NCBI GenBank assembly: GCA_045651685.1
Contig: JAZRSV010000014.1
Coordinates: 1-23,849, forward strand
DNA from: CAKVLS01 sp045651685
GTDB lineage: Bacteria > Bacillota > Clostridia > Christensenellales > UBA1242
Length of the DNA stretch: 23,849 nucleotides
Reading direction: 5' to 3'
How positions within the stretch are numbered: position 1 is the first letter of the stretch; every line of letters begins with the position of its first letter. Below the pieces are notes generated by a model, which saw only the letters and a program-made list of their open reading frames with translations, was not told the origin of the DNA and did no database searches. The position numbers and the translations under genes are program-made. Below are positions 15,405 through 21,164 of the stretch, piece by piece.

Positions 15405-17951
15405 ATGATAGAAATTAAAAAGTTAAACAAAATATATAAAAACTATGGCGGCAACCAAGTACGCGCCATAAAAGACTTGAGTTTGTCATTTGATGACAGA
15501 GGCATAACTGTTATTGCTGGTAATAGTGGTAATGGTAAAAGTACCTTGCTTAGTCTTATAGGCGGCCTTGATACTTTTGATACAGGCAACATCTTTGTCA
15601 ATGGTATTGACTTGCACAGCTTGAGCGAAAAACAATTAGAAGCTTACCGTAGTAAATATGTAGGTTTTATCTTTCAAGATCCTAACTTGATTAACAACTT
15701 AAGCGTTGCAGAAAATATCCGTATGGGTAGAGCTTTTGATGGTGACAAAATTTCTGATGAAAAGATTGAAGAACTTCTAAAAACTGTTAAGCTAGAAGGT
15801 TTTAAGGATCGTATGCCTACAGAATTGTCTGGTGGTGAGCGCCGTCGTGTTTCTATAGCAAGAACTCTTATCTCCGAACCTGAAATATTGCTAGTTGACG
15901 AACCTACAAGTTCGCTTGACCAAGCTAATACAAAAATTGTTTGGGATATAATAAAAGATTTTGCAAAAGACCATTTGGTTATTGCTATCACTCATAGACA
16001 ATCAGTTATCAAAGAGTATGCAAATAGAGTTATCACTCTAAAGCAAGGTCAAATCGAAAAAGACGAAAGAGTTTCTCCAAAACCTCGCAAGAAAAAATCA
16101 AACCCTAATGATGAGTTTGTACCTTTTGAACAAAAATTAAAGAAAGGCCACTTGCGTAGTGATTATACATGGAACTTTGCAAAGGCATATCTAAAGTCTA
16201 AAAAGTTAAGCATGTTCTTTGTTGTCTTGCTATCATCATTCTCGCTGTTATTCTTTAGTGTATTCTTTATACTAAATAGTTATAACAACTCAAGAGTATT
16301 AGCAGGAGCTGTCAATGCAAAAGATGTACCATATGTCACTTATTATAATGGTACACTTAACAATCCAAAGCGCATAACTATATCTGACAAAAACCAAATC
16401 GAAATGTCATTATTAAAACAAGACAAAAACCTTGTTGGCGAAAACTTGCATTATATGACTAGAGTAAACTACTCTGTAGACTTTGGCGCAGGCTTTTATA
16501 GTTCTAACAATAGAGACTTTGTTATTAATGGTTTTATCGAAACTCCAAACAACTCAACTGTAGAAGTAGGTAGCCTAAACAAACTTGGTCAAAAACTTAT
16601 CGCTGGTGCATATCCAGATCAAACAAGTAGCAACCCAGACGAAAGATACAAGGTTGTAATTAGTGATTACTTTGCAAAACTATTGCTTAAGTATGGTGTT
16701 AATACAACTGGTGGCTTTGTTGACTTTACTGAAAAAGAAAAAGATTATACTCAACTTATTAACAAAACTATACTAATTGGCAACAACGGCCAATTAACTA
16801 TTAGCGGCGTTTACGAAACTGATTATTTAAATTATGTTGACTATAACACACTAACCTATCGTGGTTATAACGAAGACGAATACGAATACAAACTAAATAA
16901 TATCTATAGCATTATTCATGTTTTACCTACATATACAGAAGGTTATGCAGAACAAAACCCAAGCGTACACAATGTTGTCGCTTCTGTATTAAAAGCAGGC
17001 AAAAAACTATCTTACAAAAATGCAACTTTGACAAGCTTTGCACATCACTCAAAATCAAAAATTTATTATACAACTACAACAGACAGCTTGCCAATTACTC
17101 CAACTAATTTACAAACAAACCAAGTTATTATTTCGGTAGATACTTATAACGAATTAATAAAAGGTGTAAAAGGTTATAGCGAACTAAACAAAACCTTAAT
17201 ACAAGAAAAAGGTTATGCTTATCTTGAATATAGTCAAGCAACAAGCAACAACTCAAACATCACTATTTGCATAGATGATGCTAACGGTGTTGCATATGAT
17301 GTTGTTGGTGTTTATATCGATGCAGTTGCACCAGATGCAAACACTACCGAGATCATAATGTCTACACAAGATTATCGCAACAATGTACTTGCTCAAACAA
17401 TCTTTGGCGCGTACAACCTAACAATCAACTCTCAAGTTGGCGACGAAGCTTTGACAGGTTCTATAAAAGCTTTGGCAAATCTTGGTATGACATTTACTAG
17501 CCCTACTTCACCAAAAATCAATAACTTTAATAACACAATCGAAATTATCAAAACTGCCTTTTTAGTGACAAGCATCTTTACTGCAGCATATTCTTTAGTA
17601 TTGATGTACTACTTTATCAGTCAAATGATAAAAGACAGAAAAGCAGATATTGGTATTTTAAGAGCTATCGGCGCAGGCAAGATGGATGTAGCTAAAGTAT
17701 TTATACTTTGCGCAGCATTCTTGGCACTTAGCATCTTTACATTGACAGTTATACTTACTTTTGTTGCTTCTGCAATTGCTAACATTGTCGTTGTTGCAAA
17801 CTTGCCAGTGACAATAAGTGTATTTAGTGGTCAATTTATAATGTTTGCATATCTTGCAATATTGTGCTTGTCAGTTGTTATTATGGGAACATCAGTACCT
17901 ATTGTAAAATACTCAAAGATGACCCCAAATCAACTTATCAAAACATTCTAA
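15405..17951 (+). CDS. fused ABC transporter ATPase/permease (MacB/FtsX type)
   Basis: 848 residues. The N-terminal LolD/MacB-like ATPase has Walker A G-N-S-G-N-G-K-S-T (39-47), signature L-S-G-G-E (141-145), Walker B with Asp165-Glu166 and switch His197. A basic linker (about 222-255) leads to one membrane helix (about 265-290), an extracytoplasmic domain of some 420 residues and an FtsX-like end with three membrane helices from about 715. The conserved cytoplasmic loop D-R-K-A-D-I-G-I-L-R-A-I-G-A lies between them. This fused layout works as a mechanotransmission exporter or envelope remodelling pump, probably as a homodimer; the substrate is unknown. The ribosome binding site is weak (GGGATGA, 15392-15398). 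The gene is monocistronic. It is paralogous to the gene at 21165, with a different extracytoplasmic domain. Confidence 0.92.
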   Translation: MIEIKKLNKIYKNYGGNQVRAIKDLSLSFDDRGITVIAGNSGNGKSTLLSLIGGLDTFDTGNIFVNGIDLHSLSEKQLEAYRSKYVGFIFQDPNLINNLSVAENIRMGRAFDGDKISDEKIEELLKTVKLEGFKDRMPTELSGGERRRVSIARTLISEPEILLVDEPTSSLDQANTKIVWDIIKDFAKDHLVIAITHRQSVIKEYANRVITLKQGQIEKDERVSPKPRKKKSNPNDEFVPFEQKLKKGHLRSDYTWNFAKAYLKSKKLSMFFVVLLSSFSLLFFSVFFILNSYNNSRVLAGAVNAKDVPYVTYYNGTLNNPKRITISDKNQIEMSLLKQDKNLVGENLHYMTRVNYSVDFGAGFYSSNNRDFVINGFIETPNNSTVEVGSLNKLGQKLIAGAYPDQTSSNPDERYKVVISDYFAKLLLKYGVNTTGGFVDFTEKEKDYTQLINKTILIGNNGQLTISGVYETDYLNYVDYNTLTYRGYNEDEYEYKLNNIYSIIHVLPTYTEGYAEQNPSVHNVVASVLKAGKKLSYKNATLTSFAHHSKSKIYYTTTTDSLPITPTNLQTNQVIISVDTYNELIKGVKGYSELNKTLIQEKGYAYLEYSQATSNNSNITICIDDANGVAYDVVGVYIDAVAPDANTTEIIMSTQDYRNNVLAQTIFGAYNLTINSQVGDEALTGSIKALANLGMTFTSPTSPKINNFNNTIEIIKTAFLVTSIFTAAYSLVLMYYFISQMIKDRKADIGILRAIGAGKMDVAKVFILCAAFLALSIFTLTVILTFVASAIANIVVVANLPVTISVFSGQFIMFAYLAILCLSVVIMGTSVPIVKYSKMTPNQLIKTF

Positions 17952-17962
17952 TAAACTTACAA

Positions 17963-17993
17963 AAGACTGCCTTTATTGGGCGGTCTTTTTTTG
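17963..17993 (+). terminator. intrinsic terminator of the fused ABC transporter gene
   Basis: AAAGACTGCC (17963-17972) pairs with GGCGGTCTTT (17980-17989), one G-U pair, followed by a T run. Confidence 0.88.
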
Positions 17994-18004
17994 CTAAATA
18001 TATT

Positions 18005-18033
18005 TTTTCAAAATAGTTTTGAAGTGGTATAAT
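18005..18033 (+). promoter_or_regulatory. extended -10 promoter of the orphan small transcript
   Basis: TATAAT (18028-18033) is preceded by TGG (18025-18027), a full extended -10. The -35 (TTTTCA, 18005-18010, 17-nt spacer) is weak. The predicted start is about 18040. Confidence 0.6.
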
Positions 18034-18039
18034 AAATAC

Positions 18040-18127
18040 ATATCAAAACGGTGCTCAAGTTAAAATAACTTTTATGGGTCTACCTAGCTAACAAATAAAA
18101 AAGACACTGGTCAACCAGTGTTTTTTT
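18040..18127 (+). ncRNA. orphan small transcript (sRNA or leader), about 88 nt
   Basis: A promoter-to-terminator unit with no coding capacity lies between two protein genes. After the predicted start, a hairpin AAGTTA/TAACTT (18057-18071, 3-nt loop) is enclosed by a possible outer GGT/ACC pairing. A single-stranded-looking GTCTACCTAGCTAAC stretch follows, then an A-rich linker and a strong terminator. I do not recognise it as SRP RNA, 6S RNA, tmRNA, T-box, preQ1 or another known riboswitch. The VanZ gene starts 60 nt after the terminator and has its own possible promoter. The RNA could therefore be a trans-acting sRNA, or a leader whose terminator is conditionally bypassed. Confidence 0.5.
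18101..18127 (+). terminator. strong intrinsic terminator of the small transcript
   Basis: ACACTGG (18104-18110), TCAA loop, CCAGTGT (18115-18121), then a run of T to 18127. The stem can be extended outward by A-U and G-U pairs. Confidence 0.92.
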
Positions 18128-18129
18128 GT

Positions 18130-18157
18130 TTGAAAAAAATATAAAACGATGTAAAAT
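18130..18157 (+). promoter_or_regulatory. possible promoter of the VanZ-like gene
   Basis: TTGAAA (18130-18135), 16 nt, TAAAAT (18152-18157). A TATAAT at 18161-18166 is an alternative -10 without a matching -35. It is a weak call in AT-rich sequence, but it matters for deciding whether the upstream small RNA is a leader. Confidence 0.35.
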
Positions 18158-18186
18158 GTTTATAATTAATATTAGGAGAAAATGTA

Positions 18187-18711
18187 GTGATAAAATTGCC
18201 AACTATACTTGTTATAATACTTGCTGCAATATTTTTTGTCATAGCACCTACTTTGACAATATTATTAGTAAAAGATAAGCGAAAACAAAAGATTATTTGC
18301 ATGTCACTTACTATAGCTTATTGCATCGCGCTATTTGCAGGAACTATGCTTAATGTTGCCGTGACAAAAAACTTTGTATCACTACAATTTAAGTTTGATT
18401 CTGGTTGGTTTGCCAAACAAATATCAACAAGTCTGAACCCTACCGATATCGATTTTGTTATCAACATTGCAATGCTCTTCCCACTAGGCGCGCTTGCTTT
18501 TGCTGTATTAAAAAACAAACATTATACAATACTTTTGTCAGCAGCGTTTGGCCTTGCTGTGGGTGGTCTTATTGAGTTTTTGCAGTTTGCCTTGCCTGTA
18601 TTGAGATCTGTACAATTAAGCGACTTATTACTTAACACTGCTAGTGCAACAATAGGTGGCGTATATTTTTATCTACTATACTTATTGCAAAAAGGCATAC
18701 AAAAAAAATAA
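18187..18711 (+). CDS. VanZ-like family membrane protein
   Basis: A 174-residue polytopic membrane protein. The family motifs are in place: N-I-A-M-L-F-P-L-G (93-101), the G-L-I-E-F-L-Q segment with Glu130 and Gln133, Arg140 and the D-L-L-L-N segment (Asp146, Asn150), matching the VanZ-like fold of about four or five helices. VanZ itself gives low-level teicoplanin resistance, but most family members have no known role and nothing here suggests a resistance cluster. The start is GTG at 18187, with AGGAG (18174-18178) 8 nt upstream; the nearby ATG at 18182 is followed at once by a stop. Confidence 0.88.
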   Translation: MIKLPTILVIILAAIFFVIAPTLTILLVKDKRKQKIICMSLTIAYCIALFAGTMLNVAVTKNFVSLQFKFDSGWFAKQISTSLNPTDIDFVINIAMLFPLGALAFAVLKNKHYTILLSAAFGLAVGGLIEFLQFALPVLRSVQLSDLLLNTASATIGGVYFYLLYLLQKGIQKK

Positions 18712-18713
18712 TT

Positions 18714-18748
18714 AAGCATACTACCTAATAAGAGGTTTGAGTATGCTT
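18714..18748. repeat. 9-bp inverted repeat at the start of the 18743 gene
   Basis: AAGCATACT (18714-18722) and AGTATGCTT (18740-18748) are perfect reverse complements with a 17-nt loop. It begins 3 nt after the VanZ stop. The 3' arm contains the ATG at 18743 and the loop contains the AGAGG ribosome binding site. The T run after it is short, so as a terminator it would be poor. Confidence 0.6.
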
Positions 18749-19201
18749 TGTACAATGTTATGTTGTTGTATGTTTTTTAATATAATAGGAGGTTGTATTA
18801 TCAATACCAATATTATAGATTTTTTGCCACAGTGCAAAAATATTTTGCTGTATATTGATGGCAACAAAAAATCATATAGCAAACAAGACAGTCAATACAA
18901 TATAATTATGCAAAGCTTTTTGGACGCTTGCAAAGATGGTCACGAGATGCCTGCCCTAGGCGTAGCTTTGGACCAAGAAACAAAAAGCAATATGACAAGT
19001 GGTGTATTTTTAGAGTTTGTTTATGATAAACAATTAACTCACAACGAGATGCCTTTTGAGACTTTGCTTGTACAAATAAATGCCGATGACTGTGGCCTTA
19101 ACTTAATACGAAAAACAAACAATCAGTACCAAGGTAGATGCTTTTATTATATGTTAAAGCAAGACTTAAAAAATGTATATGAAACATTAATAAAAATATA
19201 A
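18743..19201 (+). CDS. hypothetical protein, start uncertain
   Basis: About 152 residues from the ATG at 18743. The body (after about residue 20) is a soluble mixed alpha/beta protein (FLEFVYDKQLTHNEMPFETL; GLNLIRKTNNQYQGRCFYY) that I cannot assign to a family. The first 20 residues are oddly Cys- and Met-rich (MLCTMLCCCMFFNIIGGC) and may not be translated. A perfect AGGAGG (18787-18792) lies inside the frame, followed 4 and 7 nt later by ATT (18797) and ATC (18800) in frame, with no ATG, GTG or TTG in frame nearby. So the start is either the ATG at 18743, whose AGAGG (18731-18735) sits in a hairpin loop, or an unusual ATT/ATC start. No promoter is convincing; it may be co-transcribed with the VanZ gene. 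Confidence 0.65.
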   Translation: MLCTMLCCCMFFNIIGGCIINTNIIDFLPQCKNILLYIDGNKKSYSKQDSQYNIIMQSFLDACKDGHEMPALGVALDQETKSNMTSGVFLEFVYDKQLTHNEMPFETLLVQINADDCGLNLIRKTNNQYQGRCFYYMLKQDLKNVYETLIKI

Positions 19202-19226
19202 AGCAGGATATTAATCCTGCTTTTTT
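19202..19226 (+). terminator. intrinsic terminator after the 18743 gene
   Basis: AGCAGGAT (19202-19209), loop ATTA, ATCCTGCT (19214-19221) and a T run to 19226. Confidence 0.92.
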
Positions 19227-19227
19227 G

Positions 19228-19256
19228 TTGCTAAAAAACATCAAATATAATATTAT
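19228..19256 (+). promoter_or_regulatory. promoter of tRNA-Val
   Basis: TTGCTA (19228-19233), 17 nt, TATTAT (19251-19256), giving a start near 19263, only a few bases before the tRNA 5' end. TATAAT at 19246-19251 is an alternative -10. Confidence 0.5.
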
Positions 19257-19266
19257 ATAAACATAA

Positions 19267-19343
<77 letters not shown>

Positions 19344-19364
19344 CATTATTGCAAGGAGAACATT

Positions 19365-19622
19365 ATGCAAGAAATTATACCTAACAGTATATATAGACAT
19401 TTTAAGGGAGATTATTATTTTGTACAAGACATAGTTATACACTCAGAAACTAGAGAAAAGTATGTTATGTACAAAGCTTTGTATGGCGATATAAAAAGTT
19501 ATATTAGACCTTATGACATGTTTGCTAGCGAAGTGGACCATGACAAATACCCTAATGTAAAACAAAAGTATCGTTTTGAACTACAAAACATTGATAGCGT
19601 TGCAGATAAATTCCAAAAATAA
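19365..19622 (+). CDS. DUF1653 domain protein
   Basis: An 85-residue small protein matching the DUF1653 pattern: Y-R-H-F-K-G-D-Y-Y (10-18), H-S-E-T-R-E-K (26-32), Y-K-A-L-Y-G-D (36-42), R-P-Y-D-M-F (48-53) and E-V-D-H-D-K-Y-P-N (56-64) then Q-K-Y-R-F. The family is widespread in bacteria, with no established function. AAGGAG (19353-19358) lies 6 nt before the ATG. It follows tRNA-Val with no terminator between, so it is likely transcribed from the tRNA promoter. It ends at a strong terminator. Confidence 0.93.
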   Translation: MQEIIPNSIYRHFKGDYYFVQDIVIHSETREKYVMYKALYGDIKSYIRPYDMFASEVDHDKYPNVKQKYRFELQNIDSVADKFQK

Positions 19623-19623
19623 A

Positions 19624-19652
19624 AGAGCTAAAAACTTTAGCTCTTTTTTTTT
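19624..19652. terminator. bidirectional intrinsic terminator
   Basis: AGAGCTAAA (19624-19632) and TTTAGCTCT (19636-19644) form a perfect 9-bp stem with a 3-nt loop, then a T run. The A-rich left flank makes it usable by transcripts arriving from trpS on the minus strand. Confidence 0.92.
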
Positions 19653-19653
19653 A

Positions 19654-19779
19654 TTATTTTGCAGCTAGCAATAAACCATATCTATCATCACTTAAAACAA
19701 AGTTATAACCATCACTAACAAAGTTATTAGGATTTGCGTTAAAGTAATACAAATAAATAATTTTAGAGAAGATCTTATT
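19654..19779 (-). pseudogene. coding-like remnant downstream of trpS (C-terminal fragment of an unknown protein)
   Basis: On the minus strand a frame open for 41 codons ends in tandem TAA codons just before the terminator. Its translation looks like a real protein C-terminus (YYFNANPNNFVSDGYNF, then VLSDDRYGLLLAAK) with codon use like the neighbours. It has no ATG or GTG and no ribosome binding site, and it begins after a stop inside the trpS end in another frame. A decayed gene or the tail left by a deletion is the simplest reading. I do not recognise the parent protein. Confidence 0.4.
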
Positions 19780-20761
19780 TTAGACCGAGTGCTGTTGTCA
19801 CTCTAGTTAGAGTCGCACTAGCTACGGGCCTAGCTTGTTTTGCACCTTCTGATAGTATTGTATCAAGAACATGTTTGTTATTATAATAAGCAAACTTTTG
19901 TTGAATATCTTGCAACAACTCTGCTACAACTTGGGCAACTTCTTTTTTGAAATCGCCATAACCTTTACCTATATATCTACTCTCGATACTTTCAAAAGTT
20001 TCGCCAGTTATTTTTGACAATATACTCATAAGGTTAGATATGCCTGGTTGGTTTTCTTCATCAAAATGAACTTTGTTAAAGCTGTCTGTCTTGGCAGACA
20101 TAATTTTCTTTTTTGCGACATTAATGTCATCCATCAAAAATATTGTGCCTTTGTTATCTCCGTTGTCTGATTTGTTCATTTTTTCTAGAGGGTTTTGGAG
20201 GTTTAATATTTTGTTGCCTATTGGTGCAATATATACATCTGGCATTTCAAATACACTACCATATCTTTTGTTAAATCTTTCGGCAAGGTCTCTAGTTAAC
20301 TCAACATGTTGTTGTTGATCTTTGCCTACTGGCACGATAGCTGTATTGTACAGTAATATATCTGCTACCATTAGAGTTGGATAGACAAACAATCCTGTAT
20401 CTACACCTTCTTTGCCCACACCTTGTGATTTGTACTTAAATTGTGTCATACGGTTAAGCTCACCCATTTTTGTTTGAAATGTCATAATAAAACCCAAGGT
20501 GCCATGCTCTAACACATCACTTTGCTTAAATATAACTGTTGTCTTTGGATCGATACCGCAAGCAAGATACATAGCAACGCAGTTGTATACAGAGTCTTTT
20601 AGTTGCTCAGGATCTTTGGGACTAGTTATCGCATGCAAATCTGCAATAAAGATATAACTGTTGTGGGTATTTTGTCTGTCTACAAAATTTTTTATAGCTC
20701 CCAAATAATTGCCAAGAGTTAGATTGCCGCTTGGTCTTACGCCTGTTAACATTGTTTTCAT
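19775..20761 (-). CDS. trpS: tryptophanyl-tRNA synthetase
   Basis: A 328-residue class I aminoacyl-tRNA synthetase that charges tRNA-Trp. The HIGH-type motif is in P-S-G-N-L-T-L-G-N-Y (10-19), the substrate site region in G-E-L-N-R-M-T-Q-F-K (100-109) and Y-P-T-L-M-V-A-D-I-L (128-137), and the KMSKS-type loop reads K194-M-N-K-S198, with Asn in place of the usual first Ser. The length is normal for bacterial TrpRS. The protein contains no tryptophan at all. AGGAG (complement of 20772-20776) lies 10 nt before the ATG. The gene is monocistronic, behind a promoter, a Trp-Trp leader peptide and an intrinsic terminator in the leader, so it is very probably controlled by attenuation in response to charged tRNA-Trp. 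Confidence 0.97.
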   Translation of the reverse strand: MKTMLTGVRPSGNLTLGNYLGAIKNFVDRQNTHNSYIFIADLHAITSPKDPEQLKDSVYNCVAMYLACGIDPKTTVIFKQSDVLEHGTLGFIMTFQTKMGELNRMTQFKYKSQGVGKEGVDTGLFVYPTLMVADILLYNTAIVPVGKDQQQHVELTRDLAERFNKRYGSVFEMPDVYIAPIGNKILNLQNPLEKMNKSDNGDNKGTIFLMDDINVAKKKIMSAKTDSFNKVHFDEENQPGISNLMSILSKITGETFESIESRYIGKGYGDFKKEVAQVVAELLQDIQQKFAYYNNKHVLDTILSEGAKQARPVASATLTRVTTALGLK

Positions 20762-20786
20762 AATAATAATTCTCCTAAAAATAAAT

Positions 20787-20832
20787 ATAAAAAAACCCGT
20801 TGATAGTTCTACTCAAAACATACCAACGGGTT
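20787..20832 (-). terminator. leader (attenuator) terminator upstream of trpS
   Basis: On the minus strand AACCCGUUGGUA (20832-20821) pairs with UAUCAACGGGUU (20805-20794), 12 bp with one G-U pair, followed by a U run (20795-20789). It lies between the leader peptide and the trpS ribosome binding site, so most transcripts would stop here unless it is prevented from folding. Confidence 0.93.
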
Positions 20833-20921
20833 ATAAAAGATAATTATATAATAAAAATCCACCAATATGTTTTGTAACGCCAAAAAGGACACTTACAAAA
20901 CATACTTTGTAAATGCCTACA

Positions 20922-20954
20922 CTATTTGCGCCACCATACTAGTAGATTGATCAT
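20922..20954 (-). CDS. trpS leader peptide MINLLVWWRK
   Basis: A 10-codon ORF ending in UAG, with tandem TGG codons (20936-20931) three and four codons before the stop. AAGGAG (complement of 20966-20971) lies 11 nt before the ATG, and the promoter starts transcription about 31 nt upstream of it. Two adjacent Trp codons in a 10-residue peptide are very unlikely by chance. Trp-Trp-Arg is also found in the E. coli TrpL leader peptide (ending GWWRTS). The role would be to sense charged tRNA-Trp through ribosome position, not to make a functional protein. Confidence 0.82.
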   Translation of the reverse strand: MINLLVWWRK

Positions 20955-20991
20955 ATAAATATTTTCTCCTTGTTTTTTATTAACTACTTAT

Positions 20992-21020
20992 AGTGTAGTG
21001 CAAAAAAATCTTTTTGTCAA
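20992..21020 (-). promoter_or_regulatory. promoter of the trpS leader
   Basis: On the minus strand, TTGACA (21015-21020), exactly 17 nt, TACACT (20992-20997). The predicted RNA start is about 20985. Confidence 0.78.
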
Positions 21021-21080
21021 TACAATAATATTTTTCACAAATAACATTTGATATACACCTTTTTTGTGTGGTACTTTTTA

Positions 21081-21109
21081 TTGACACATGGCAATATTAA
21101 AGATAAAAT
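21081..21109 (+). promoter_or_regulatory. promoter of the second fused ABC transporter
   Basis: TTGACA (21081-21086), 17 nt, TAAAAT (21104-21109), about 50 nt before the ATG at 21165. Between this and the trpS promoter (21021-21080) I see nothing else. Confidence 0.7.
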
Positions 21110-21164
21110 TATTGTATAAAATTGCTCATGAGATATAAAAGTCGACTTAAAAGGATAACACATC

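Larger units (their letters stand above)
20787..20985 (-). promoter_or_regulatory. trpS transcription attenuator with alternative pairings
   Basis: Minus-strand leader RNA with five segments: A, UUUACAAA (20913-20906); B, AGUAUGUUUUGUAA (20906-20893); C, from UUACAAAACAUAUU onward (20877-20856); D, 20832-20814; E, terminator 3' arm (20805-20794). A:B forms 8 bp. B:C forms 14 bp. C:D (CAAAACAUAUUGGUGGAUU with AACCCGUUGGUAUGUUUUG) can pair at 18 of 19 positions, five of them G-U, and covers the whole 5' arm of the terminator. D:E is the terminator. Neighbouring pairings exclude each other. A ribosome at the leader-peptide stop would mask A, so B:C and the terminator form. A ribosome stalled at the Trp codons leaves A free, so A:B and C:D form and trpS is read. 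Confidence 0.78.

Noticed and set aside
18073..18090. Five-codon ORF MGLPS in the small transcript, as another leader peptide
   Set aside because: It has no Shine-Dalgarno and no run of identical amino-acid codons, and no alternative pairing to the terminator is visible.
18040..18127. SRP RNA, 6S RNA, tmRNA or preQ1 riboswitch identity for the small transcript
   Set aside because: None of the conserved cores (such as the GGAAG-type SRP loop, or the preQ1 A-rich tail pairing into a GGUUC...CACCC stem) is present.
18187..18711. Glycopeptide resistance cluster
   Set aside because: The VanZ-like gene stands alone without vanHAX-type or VanRS-type genes, and VanZ-like proteins are common outside resistance clusters.
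20762..20985. T-box riboswitch upstream of trpS
   Set aside because: A T-box would be usual for Firmicute trpS and the leader does contain UGG triplets. However, there is no AGGGUGGNACCGCG T-box sequence, no room for a Stem I with specifier loop, and the antiterminator is a continuous helix without the 7-nt bulge.
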